The translations under genes and the position numbers were made by a program. From Chloroflexota bacterium (GTDB taxonomy: Bacteria; Chloroflexota; Limnocylindria; Limnocylindrales; CSP1-4): DNA of 13,739 nucleotides. The stretch covers positions 1 through 13,739 of the forward strand of contig VBFZ01000034.1 of the NCBI GenBank assembly GCA_005880805.1, read 5' to 3'. The stretch's first letter is position 1. The number at the start of each line of letters is the position of its first letter. Below, one piece after another: positions 6,264-12,336 of the stretch. The notes beneath the pieces were generated by a model. The model saw nothing but the letters and a program-made list of their open reading frames with translations. It was not told the origin of the DNA and did not search any database.

Positions 6264-6941
6264 ATGCACCTGCTGGTCGTCGAGGACGATCGAAAGCTCG
6301 GACGCCTCCTGCGCCGCCTGCTCGAGGAGGACCGGCACGTCGTCGAGCTCGCTGTCGACGGCAGGACCGGCCTGGAGCTGGCGCTCGATGCGCCCGGGAT
6401 CGACGCGATGATCCTCGACATCGGCCTGCCGGATATCTCCGGCCTCGACGTCGCTCGGGAGGTCCGCGCGGCCGGCTCCGACCTCGCCATCCTCGTGCTG
6501 ACGGCGCGGGACACGGTCGGGGACCGCGTCACCGGGCTGGACTCCGGGGCTGACGACTACCTCGTCAAGCCCTTCGCGTATGAGGAGCTCGCCGCTCGCC
6601 TGCGAGCCCTCTCGCGGAGGTCGGCCGTCGGGCTGAGCCGGCCCGGACCGCGCCTGGTCAACGGCTCGATCGTCCTCGACGAGGGCACTCGCCGGGTGAC
6701 CGTGGACGAGCGCGCCGTCAATCTCAGTCCGCGCGAGTTCGCGCTGCTCGAGTGCCTGCTGCGACATCCGGGCCGCGTCATGACGCGTGACCAGCTGCTC
6801 GACCAGGCCTGGCCGTACGGCGTATCCGTCACCTTGAACGCCGTCGACGCGTACGTGCACTATCTGCGCGAGAAGCTCGGCGCCGCAGGGCAGCGGATCG
6901 AAACGGTGCGCGGCGTTGGCTATCGGATGGCAACCGCGTGA
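6264..6941 (+). CDS. OmpR/PhoB-family response regulator
   Basis: DNA-binding half of a two-component system, 225 residues. The receiver domain (1-120) has the acidic pair Glu7-Asp8-Asp9, the phospho-acceptor Asp52 in MILDIGLPDISG, Thr80 in VLTARD and Lys102 in LVKPF. The C-terminal winged helix (about 130-223) carries LSPREFALLECLLRHPGRVM, VDAYVHYLREKLG and the terminal ETVRGVGYRM, all diagnostic of the OmpR family. GGAGG precedes the ATG at 6264. The gene overlaps the kinase gene by four bases (GTGA), so the pair is translationally coupled. It follows the MacAB-type genes on the same strand and is a natural candidate to bind the phased TGAGA sites at 1825-1877, controlling this operon and the divergent protease gene. 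The family is certain; the target is inferred. Confidence 0.95.
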   Translation: MHLLVVEDDRKLGRLLRRLLEEDRHVVELAVDGRTGLELALDAPGIDAMILDIGLPDISGLDVAREVRAAGSDLAILVLTARDTVGDRVTGLDSGADDYLVKPFAYEELAARLRALSRRSAVGLSRPGPRLVNGSIVLDEGTRRVTVDERAVNLSPREFALLECLLRHPGRVMTRDQLLDQAWPYGVSVTLNAVDAYVHYLREKLGAAGQRIETVRGVGYRMATA

Positions 6942-8299
6942 CGGAGAACTCGCTACCGGGAACGCTGCGGCGGGCCCTCGGGCGACTGGAGGGCCGCTTC
7001 GCACGGCGCGCGGTGGGGACGGCCCGTTCGCGCATCTCCGACGCGGCGCTCCTGCGACGAACGCGGTGGCGCCTCGTCGCCTGGAGCGGAGCAGCGACCT
7101 TCGTGGTGCTGGCCGTTCTCGGTTCGGTCCTGTACTTCTCGGTGGCGCAGTCGCTGGCTTCAACGAGCCGGGCGACTCTCCAGAACCGGGCCGACATGAT
7201 CGAGCGCTTCATCACGGAGCCTCGGGGTCCGCGCTTCGACCCGACGCGCTTCGGGCTGCTGCTCGGTGGCCCGGCGTCGGGCACCTATGGGTACCTCGTC
7301 ACGCCGACCGGCACCAGCATCGGGCCTCCGGAGCTCGGTTCAGGCGGCCTCCCCGATCCGGCCAGCGTGTCGGCCGCGCGCGCGGGACCCGTCGACGTTC
7401 GTGCGGTCAGTCTGAGCGGCACGCCATTCCGCGTCCTCAGCGAGCCGGTCAACGGCCCCGATGGGACCTACGTGATCCAGACCGCCGTCGAGACGACCAA
7501 CGAGCAGCACACGCTGTCCGTGCTGCTGGGGGTCCTGCTGCTGGGCGGGCTGCTGGCGGTCCTGGGGGCGTCGGCGGTCGGCGCCGTGTACGCCCAACGG
7601 GCCCTCGTCCCGATCCGTGAGTCCCTCCGTCGCCAGCGGGAGTTCGCGGCGGACGCCAGCCATGAGTTTCGGACCCCGCTGGCTGTCATCCGCTCGAGCG
7701 TCGAGCACCTGCAGCGACACCAGGACGCCCCGGTCCGCGACGTCGGCGACGCGCTGCACGACATCGACGACGAGGTCGAGCACCTGACGGCGCTGGTGGG
7801 CGACCTGCTCCTCCTTGCGCGGACCGACTCGGGGGTGGTCGAGCTCGAGCGGAATCCAGTCGACCTGGCCGACGTTGCAGGCGAAGCGCTCGCCTCCGTT
7901 TCCTCCCTCGCGCAGCGCCACGGCGTCCGCCTCCTGCTCGACCCCGAGCCCGCGACGGTCGTGGGCGACCAGCTGCGCCTCCGCCAGCTCGTGACGATCC
8001 TCGCCGACAACGCGATTGCACACAGCCCCGCCGGTGGAACGGTGACGGTCGGGATCCGACCGGCGCGCAACGCCGCCCGCCTCACGGTCGACGACCAGGG
8101 TCCGGGTATTCCGGCGGCCGACATCCCGCGCGTGTTCGATCGGTTCTGGCGAGGCCCCAACGCGCCCGAAGGGGGCACGGGCCTGGGACTGGCGATCGCG
8201 GCATGGATCGTGGAGCGGCACGGCGGCACGATCTCGGCCGACAACAGGCCCAAGGGTGGGGCGCGCTTCGAGGTGAGCCTGCCGATCACGGCCGGCTGA
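6938..8299 (+). CDS. Sensor histidine kinase (two transmembrane segments, HisKA/HATPase_c)
   Basis: Membrane sensor partner of the preceding regulator, 453 residues from a GTG start overlapping the regulator's stop. A basic N-terminus leads to transmembrane segment 1 (about 46-70). An extracytoplasmic sensor region of about 120 residues (71-190) and transmembrane segment 2 (about 192-218) follow. The HisKA helix has the phospho-acceptor His242 in DASHEFRTPLAVI. The ATPase domain has an N-box with Asn358 in LADNAIAHSP, G1 DDQGPGIP (385-392), the F-box FDRFWRG (400-406) and G2 GGTGLGLAI (412-420). There is little room for a HAMP domain between TM2 and HisKA, since only about 15 residues separate them. 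The overall plan resembles envelope-stress kinases such as CssS, CutS and MprB, but the sensor region has no motif I recognise. A terminator follows 29 bases after the stop. Confidence 0.95.
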   Translation: MTENSLPGTLRRALGRLEGRFARRAVGTARSRISDAALLRRTRWRLVAWSGAATFVVLAVLGSVLYFSVAQSLASTSRATLQNRADMIERFITEPRGPRFDPTRFGLLLGGPASGTYGYLVTPTGTSIGPPELGSGGLPDPASVSAARAGPVDVRAVSLSGTPFRVLSEPVNGPDGTYVIQTAVETTNEQHTLSVLLGVLLLGGLLAVLGASAVGAVYAQRALVPIRESLRRQREFAADASHEFRTPLAVIRSSVEHLQRHQDAPVRDVGDALHDIDDEVEHLTALVGDLLLLARTDSGVVELERNPVDLADVAGEALASVSSLAQRHGVRLLLDPEPATVVGDQLRLRQLVTILADNAIAHSPAGGTVTVGIRPARNAARLTVDDQGPGIPAADIPRVFDRFWRGPNAPEGGTGLGLAIAAWIVERHGGTISADNRPKGGARFEVSLPITAG

Positions 8300-8325
8300 G
8301 CGTTCCGGGCACCGCCGGCTCAGCC
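8294..8325 (+). repeat. Inverted repeat over the kinase stop codon
   Basis: GGCTGAGC (8294-8301) pairs with GCTCAGCC (8318-8325), and the kinase stop codon lies in the left arm. It may form a hairpin ahead of the terminator at 8329-8352 in the mRNA. Confidence 0.45.
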
Positions 8326-8328
8326 TGT

Positions 8329-8352
8329 CCCACCCGATCCGGGCGGGTTTTT
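8329..8352 (+). terminator. Rho-independent terminator of the MacAB/two-component operon
   Basis: CCCACCCG (8329-8336) pairs with CGGGCGGG (8340-8347), with one A-C mismatch and the loop ATC. It is followed directly by five T residues. It separates the two-component operon from the sugar-importer operon. Confidence 0.8.
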
Positions 8353-8449
8353 CGTTGTGTTCCGGAGGTCGTCGTGTGCGACCATTCACCGGCTCGGCTG
8401 CCGGGGTACAGGCGCTCCGGTGACCGTCGAGGGAACAGGGAGGGAACCA

Positions 8450-9739
8450 ATGACCCGAACCACAGTGCGCGCGCGCTTCGCGCTGCTCGGTGCGATCGCG
8501 ATCGCGCTGAGCGCGTGCTCGTCGAGCGCGTCACCCGGGGCAAGCTCGGGCACCGGCGCCGCGAAGGTCGAGATCTTCTCGTGGTGGACCGCCGGTGGCG
8601 AAGCTACCGGGCTCAACAAGCTGATCGATCAGTTCAACTCGAAGAATCCACAGTGGCAGGTCGTCAACCAGGCGGTCGCCGGCGGGGCGGGCTCGAATGC
8701 CAAGGCCGTCCTCAAGACCCGCGTGCTCGACAACAAGCCGCCCGATCTCTTCCAGTCGCACATGGGTCACGAGCTGACCGACACCTGGCTCCAGTACATT
8801 GAGCCGCTCGACGACCTGTACGCGAAGAACAGCTGGAACGACAAGTTCCCGAAGGGCGTGATGGACATCATCTCGGACGGCGGCCATATCTGGGCCGTGC
8901 CGGTGAACATCCATCGCGCGAACGTGCTCTGGTACAACAAGAAGGTCTTCAGCGCCAACGGGATCAAGCCGCCGACGACCTGGGACGAGTTCAGGACGGT
9001 CGCCGACAAGCTGCGCGGCAAGGGGATCATTCCGCTCGCGCTGGGCGGCAAGGACAACTTCGAGGCCGGTCAGGTCCTCGAGACGATCCTCATCGGGACG
9101 CTCGGGGCCGACAAGTACAAGGGCCTTTGGACGGGCACGACGAACTGGGCCGGCGCCGACGTCACCAAGGCGCTCACCACGTTCAAGACTGTCCTCGGCT
9201 ACGTGAACCCGGATCACTCGGCGCTGACCTGGGACCAGGCCAACGATCTCGTGATCAGCGGCAAGGCGGCCATGACGATCATGGGCGACTGGGTCGACGG
9301 CTACAACGCGTCCAAGAACTTCACGGACTACGGCTGGGCCCTGGCGCCCGGCAACAAGGACATCTACGACGCGCTTTCGGACGTGTTCGCCCTGCCCAAG
9401 GGCGCCAAGAACGCCGACGCGGCCAAGTCCTTCCTGACGTTGCTCGGGTCGCCCGAGGGCCAGGACATCTTCAACCCGAACAAGGGCTCGGTCCCGGCGC
9501 GTCTCGACGCGGGCAAGCCGGCCGCCGATCAGAAGCAGTACGACGACTACCTGAAGTCGGCGCAGGCCGACTGGAAGGCCGACACGATCGTCCCCAGCCT
9601 CGAGCATGGGGCCGCTGCCAAGCCGAGCTGGGCGACGGCCTACAACCAGGCGGTCACCCTGTTCATGACCAGCGGCAATGTCGCGGCGGCGCAGACGGCG
9701 CTCGTCAAGGCGTGCAAGGACGCCGGCATCTGCAAGTAG
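8450..9739 (+). CDS. Carbohydrate ABC transporter substrate-binding lipoprotein (family 1)
   Basis: Sugar-capturing lipoprotein of 429 residues for the two permeases downstream. A signal peptide with basic head and hydrophobic core ends in the lipobox LSAC, so Cys23 is the lipidated residue, and a Ser/Gly linker follows. The mature protein opens with VEIFSWWTAGGEATGLNKLI, a signature shared with glucose/mannose-type binding proteins (GtsA-like). Further family features are DLFQSHMGHEL, WAVPVNIHRANVLWYNKKVF, TWDEF, IMGDWVDGY and the C-terminal GSVPAR segment. Two cysteines near the C-terminus (KACKDAGICK) may form a disulfide, as in the glucose-binding relatives. The ATG at 8450 is chosen because AGGGAGGG stands just before it and it gives an exact lipoprotein signal. 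Glucose or mannose is a reasonable but unproven guess for the ligand. Confidence 0.94.
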   Translation: MTRTTVRARFALLGAIAIALSACSSSASPGASSGTGAAKVEIFSWWTAGGEATGLNKLIDQFNSKNPQWQVVNQAVAGGAGSNAKAVLKTRVLDNKPPDLFQSHMGHELTDTWLQYIEPLDDLYAKNSWNDKFPKGVMDIISDGGHIWAVPVNIHRANVLWYNKKVFSANGIKPPTTWDEFRTVADKLRGKGIIPLALGGKDNFEAGQVLETILIGTLGADKYKGLWTGTTNWAGADVTKALTTFKTVLGYVNPDHSALTWDQANDLVISGKAAMTIMGDWVDGYNASKNFTDYGWALAPGNKDIYDALSDVFALPKGAKNADAAKSFLTLLGSPEGQDIFNPNKGSVPARLDAGKPAADQKQYDDYLKSAQADWKADTIVPSLEHGAAAKPSWATAYNQAVTLFMTSGNVAAAQTALVKACKDAGICK

Positions 9740-9758
9740 CGCTAAACCTGGCATCTGA

Positions 9759-9784
9759 AAAGGGGCGGCTTCGGCCGCCCCTTT
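9759..9784 (+). terminator. Strong intercistronic hairpin between binding protein and permease
   Basis: AAAGGGGCGGC (9759-9769) and GCCGCCCCTTT (9774-9784) form a perfect 11-bp stem capped by the very stable TTCG tetraloop. It begins 19 bases after the binding-protein stop. Three T residues close the 3' arm. Such a structure gives partial termination or protects the upstream mRNA, which would make more binding protein than permease. Confidence 0.8.
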
Positions 9785-9848
9785 CGTCCCTTCGGGCGGT
9801 GGCTCGGCCGCCGGTTCGGCAAGCCGTCCGCGGGTCTCGGCGGTCGGT

Positions 9849-10835
9849 TTGGCCTCTCATTCGGCGCTGCTCGTGAGACCGCCCAGCCGCGATCGCGTCC
9901 TGTCGCTGGTGCTCATCGCGCCGTCGATCCTGGCCGTGGGTGTGTTCGTCTACGGGTTGATCGGCTGGACCGCCTTCGTCTCGACGACCAACTGGAACGA
10001 CCTCCTGCCCGACTACTCGTCCGCGGGCCTGGCGAACTTCGCGAGCATCTTCGACAACCCTCGCTTCCAGATCGACCTGCGCAACACAACCGTTTTCACG
10101 GTTTGCTTCGTCGCCGCCGCGCTGGTGCTCGGGCTCGTGCTCGCCAATCTGATCGACCGGCGCATCCGGGCGGAGGGCTTCTTCCGGAGCGTGTTCCTCT
10201 TCCCGATGGCGATCAGCTTCATCGTGACAGGCGTCGTCTGGAAGTGGTTGCTGACGCCCTCATCCGGGTTCAACAGCCTGTTCCACCTGGACCCCACAAC
10301 CAATCGCTGGTTCACCGACGAGACCGTCATCCACCTCGGGAGCGATTCGCCGGTCGGCCGATGGCTGGGCGACATCGGGCTCGGCTTCCTGACCAGCACC
10401 AACTTCGGCGTACCGGTCGCGATGCTTTCGATCGTGCTGGCGGCGGTCTGGCAGATGTCGGGCTTCGTGATGGCGCTCTACCTTGCCGGGCTGCGCGCGA
10501 TTCCCGACGAACTGCGGGAGGCCGCACGGGTCGACGGCGCGACCGAGCTGCGCGTCTTCCGGCACGTGGTGCTGCCGCTGCTGACCCCGGTGACGATCTC
10601 CGCGGTAATCATCCTCGGCCACATCAGCCTGAAGATCTACGACCTCACCGTCGCCATGTCACCCATCGGGCCGGGATTCGGCACGGACGTGCCCGCCAAC
10701 TTCATGTGGACGACAGCGTTCAACGACAACCAGTTCGCGCGCGGGGCCGCCGTGGCGGTGGTGATGCTCGTGCTGATCGCGATCGTGATCGTCCCGTACC
10801 TGATTTGGACGGGTCGGCGGGAAATCGAGCGATGA
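9849..10835 (+). CDS. Carbohydrate ABC transporter permease 1 (MalF/GtsB-like)
   Basis: First membrane subunit of the sugar importer, 328 residues in the TTG-started form. Hydrophobic segments are clear at LSLVLIAPSILAVGVFVYGL, TVFTVCFVAAALVLGLVLAN, SVFLFPMAISFIVTGVVWKW, VAMLSIVLAAVWQMSGFVMA, LLTPVTISAVIILGHISL and AVAVVMLVLIAIVIVPYLIW. The EAA loop reads EAARVDGATELRVFRHVVLP, which docks the ATPase subunit. The start is uncertain: TTG at 9849 and GTG at 9873 are in frame and neither has a good Shine-Dalgarno sequence, so translation may depend on the preceding gene. The TGA stop lies inside the first copy of the 20-bp coupling repeat that leads to the second permease. Confidence 0.92.
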   Translation: MASHSALLVRPPSRDRVLSLVLIAPSILAVGVFVYGLIGWTAFVSTTNWNDLLPDYSSAGLANFASIFDNPRFQIDLRNTTVFTVCFVAAALVLGLVLANLIDRRIRAEGFFRSVFLFPMAISFIVTGVVWKWLLTPSSGFNSLFHLDPTTNRWFTDETVIHLGSDSPVGRWLGDIGLGFLTSTNFGVPVAMLSIVLAAVWQMSGFVMALYLAGLRAIPDELREAARVDGATELRVFRHVVLPLLTPVTISAVIILGHISLKIYDLTVAMSPIGPGFGTDVPANFMWTTAFNDNQFARGAAVAVVMLVLIAIVIVPYLIWTGRREIER

Positions 10836-10855
10836 GCCGGGAGATCGAGCGATGA
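10832..10855 (+). CDS. Seven-codon mini-ORF 1 of the permease coupling relay
   Basis: ATG AGC CGG GAG ATC GAG CGA followed by TGA encodes MSREIER. Its ATG overlaps the permease 1 stop (ATGA at 10832-10835) and its own stop overlaps the next ATG (10852). It repeats the last residues of permease 1 (REIER). A functional peptide is unlikely; its probable role, if any, is to pass ribosomes on by termination and re-initiation. Confidence 0.4.
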   Translation: MSREIER

Positions 10856-10875
10856 GCCGGGAGATCGAGCGATGA
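10852..10875 (+). CDS. Seven-codon mini-ORF 2 of the permease coupling relay
   Basis: Identical to mini-ORF 1 in sequence (MSREIER), shifted by 20 bp and therefore in another frame. GGGAG stands 8 bases before its ATG. Its stop overlaps the ATG of permease 2 (ATGA at 10872-10875). Whether it is translated cannot be told from sequence alone. Confidence 0.4.
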   Translation: MSREIER

Positions 10876-11753
10876 CGGCCGATGCCGTGCGGTCGGAGGT
10901 TCTCCGACCCCGAAGCCTCAGCCGCGCCCGCCGGCCGACCGTGCGCGCCTCGCGCTTCGTCCTCTACGCGGCGCTGCTGGTCATGGCCGCGTTCTACCTC
11001 ACACCGGTCTACGTCCTCCTCGTGACCGGGCTGAAGGGCTTCGACGAGGTCAGCCTCGAGCGCATGTGGGACTTTCCGCAAGGGCTGAGCCTGACCGGCT
11101 TCGCCGACGCGTTCGACAAGCTGGCACCGAACCTGGCGAACAGCTTCCGGCTCGTCATCCCGGCGACGCTGATCTCGGCGGCGATCGGATCGCTGAACGG
11201 CTACATCCTCGCGAAGTGGCGTTTCCGCGGCTCCGAAGTGCTCTTTCCGCTGATCCTGTTCGGGATGTTCATCCCCTACCAGGCGATCCTCATCCCGCTG
11301 CTGCAGGTGACCCGCGGGCTAGGCGTTGCGGGCTCGATCGAGGGGCTGATCCTGGTCCACGTCGTGTACGGCATCCCCATCACGACGCTCATCTTTCGGA
11401 ACTACTACGCGGCGATCCCGAACGAGCTGATCGAGGCGGCCCGCGTCGATGGCGCGGACTTCGTGCGGATTTATCGCGATGTCCTGCTGCCGCTGTCCAT
11501 CTCGGGGTTCGTCGTCGTGCTGATCTGGCAGTTCACCTCGATCTGGAACGACTTCCTCTTCGCGGTCACGCTTACCGAGCAGAGCAACTGGCCGGTCACC
11601 GTGGCACTCAACAATCTCGCGGGGAGCTTCAGTGTCGAATGGAACGTACAGATGGCGGGTGCGCTGCTTGCCGCGCTGCCGACGCTGCTGGTGTTCGTCT
11701 TCCTGGGCCGCTACTTCGTGCGCGGCCTCCTCGCGGGATCGCTCAAGGGCTGA
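10872..11753 (+). CDS. Carbohydrate ABC transporter permease 2 (MalG/GtsC-like)
   Basis: Second membrane subunit of the sugar importer, 293 residues. Hydrophobic segments include FVLYAALLVMAAFYLTPVYV, SFRLVIPATLISAAIGSLNG, FPLILFGMFIPYQAILIPLL, EGLILVHVVYGIPITTLIF, GFVVVLIWQFTSIWNDFLFA and GALLAALPTLLVFVFLG. The EAA loop reads EAARVDGADFVRIYRDVLLP, and the end RYFVRGLLAGSLKG is the family's standard C-terminus. The ATG at 10872 lies in the third copy of the 20-bp repeat, with GGGAG 8 bases upstream. No ATPase gene follows: the next gene is on the opposite strand. The importer probably borrows a shared MsiK/UgpC-type ATPase encoded elsewhere, as is common for this family. Confidence 0.94.
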   Translation: MTADAVRSEVLRPRSLSRARRPTVRASRFVLYAALLVMAAFYLTPVYVLLVTGLKGFDEVSLERMWDFPQGLSLTGFADAFDKLAPNLANSFRLVIPATLISAAIGSLNGYILAKWRFRGSEVLFPLILFGMFIPYQAILIPLLQVTRGLGVAGSIEGLILVHVVYGIPITTLIFRNYYAAIPNELIEAARVDGADFVRIYRDVLLPLSISGFVVVLIWQFTSIWNDFLFAVTLTEQSNWPVTVALNNLAGSFSVEWNVQMAGALLAALPTLLVFVFLGRYFVRGLLAGSLKG

Positions 11754-11794
11754 CCAGGGCGGGCTGCTGGCCAGCTCGCCGGCCGGACGGGCGG

Positions 11795-12214
11795 CTACAG
11801 CGCGCGGACGCGATTGTTCTTGGCGTTGTGTTCCAGCTCGGCCAGGCCCAGGGCCTCGAGCAGGGGCGGGACGTACATCCCGAACCGGCCGCGGTAGCCT
11901 TTTCGCAGCCCGTACCAGCCGCCAACCGGGTTCGTCGGCGACCGGCCCCACGCCTCGACCGTCCCCTCGGCCGCGGGCTTCTGCTCGTCTGCGGCGCCGA
12001 GCGGCACCCAGTCACCTTGCTGCTTGAGCCATCCGTAGAGGTCGTCGATGCAGCGCAGGTGGTAGGAGAGCTTCGTCGAGCCGACGATGCACTGGAGCGC
12101 GGGCGGATCCGCGGCTTCGTCGCGGTACATCTGGTAGTCGGAGGTCCCGGGCGCCGTCTTGAGCTGCCACGGATCCTCCCGGGTCCCCTTGCCAACCACG
12201 GTGTTCGTCGCCAT
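11795..12214 (-). CDS. Conserved uncharacterised 139-residue protein
   Basis: Small, probably cytoplasmic protein without signal peptide or membrane segment. The sequence begins MATNTVVGKGTREDPWQLKT and continues GTSDYQMYRDE, then DPPALQCIVGSTKLSYHLRC. A block then runs from DDLYGWLKQQGDWVPLGAAD to EGTVEAWGRS, followed by PVGGWYGLRKGYRGRFGMYV. It ends ALGLAELEHNAKNNRVRAL. I recognise this pattern as one that recurs as a conserved family of unknown function in bacteria; I cannot name a domain with certainty. The ATG at 12214 is chosen because GGAGGAGG stands five bases before it. An upstream in-frame ATG at 12235 would place that site inside the gene. It is convergent with permease 2 (41-bp gap) and divergent from the hydrolase, so it is likely a single-gene unit. 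No function is proposed. Confidence 0.85.
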   Translation of the reverse strand: MATNTVVGKGTREDPWQLKTAPGTSDYQMYRDEAADPPALQCIVGSTKLSYHLRCIDDLYGWLKQQGDWVPLGAADEQKPAAEGTVEAWGRSPTNPVGGWYGLRKGYRGRFGMYVPPLLEALGLAELEHNAKNNRVRAL

Positions 12215-12236
12215 GACTGCCTCCTCCTTCGTCATT

Positions 12237-12307
12237 GCGCGGGCCTGCCGATGCGCGGGCGTTCGGTCGCGCGGGCTGCTGTTGCCTCGGCGTGCTGTCG
12301 CGCGGGC
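12237..12307. repeat. Short repeats with 16-bp period in a divergent control region
   Basis: GCGCGGGC occurs at 12237-12244, 12253-12260, 12269-12276 and 12300-12307. The first three are spaced exactly 16 bp, and the last follows after 31 bp with a decayed copy (CCTCGGCG near 12285) between. It fills most of the 119-bp gap between the 139-residue protein gene and the hydrolase gene. It may be a binding-site array or a slippage-made tandem repeat. Confidence 0.55.
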
Positions 12308-12321
12308 GTGCCTGACCACGA

Positions 12322-12336
12322 TACGGTTTCCCGGTG
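12322..12336 (+). promoter_or_regulatory. Possible -10 box and leaderless start of the hydrolase gene
   Basis: TACGGT (12322-12327) fits the TANNNT pattern of a -10 box and ends seven bases before GTG 12334, where transcription would begin. This would make a leaderless mRNA with GTG as first codon. The alternative TTG at 12367 has GGAGGG four bases before it. The evidence for either is modest. Confidence 0.3.

Larger units (their letters stand above)
10821..10875 (+). repeat. Three copies of a 20-bp ATGA coupling element
   Basis: Copies begin at 10821, 10841 and 10861; the first has GAAATCGAGCGATGA and the others GAGATCGAGCGATGA. Copies 1 and 2 share the tail GCCGG, and copy 3 stops after ATGA. 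Each copy carries GGGA(A/G) about 8-9 bases before an ATG that overlaps a TGA. The first TGA ends permease 1 and the third ATG starts permease 2. Confidence 0.9.

Noticed and set aside
5991..7163. Minus-strand open frame of 390 codons across the DUF5666-like, regulator and kinase genes
   Set aside because: The product is low-complexity Arg/Pro/Ala sequence spanning three well-supported plus-strand genes; it is a GC-rich shadow frame.
8357..8449. Earlier in-frame start for the binding protein
   Set aside because: It would bury the lipoprotein signal peptide behind 31 residues; AGGGAGGG before ATG 8450 marks the true start.
8531..9754. Minus-strand open frame of 407 codons opposite the binding-protein gene
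   Set aside because: No domain or start signal, and the opposite strand encodes a full binding protein with lipobox.
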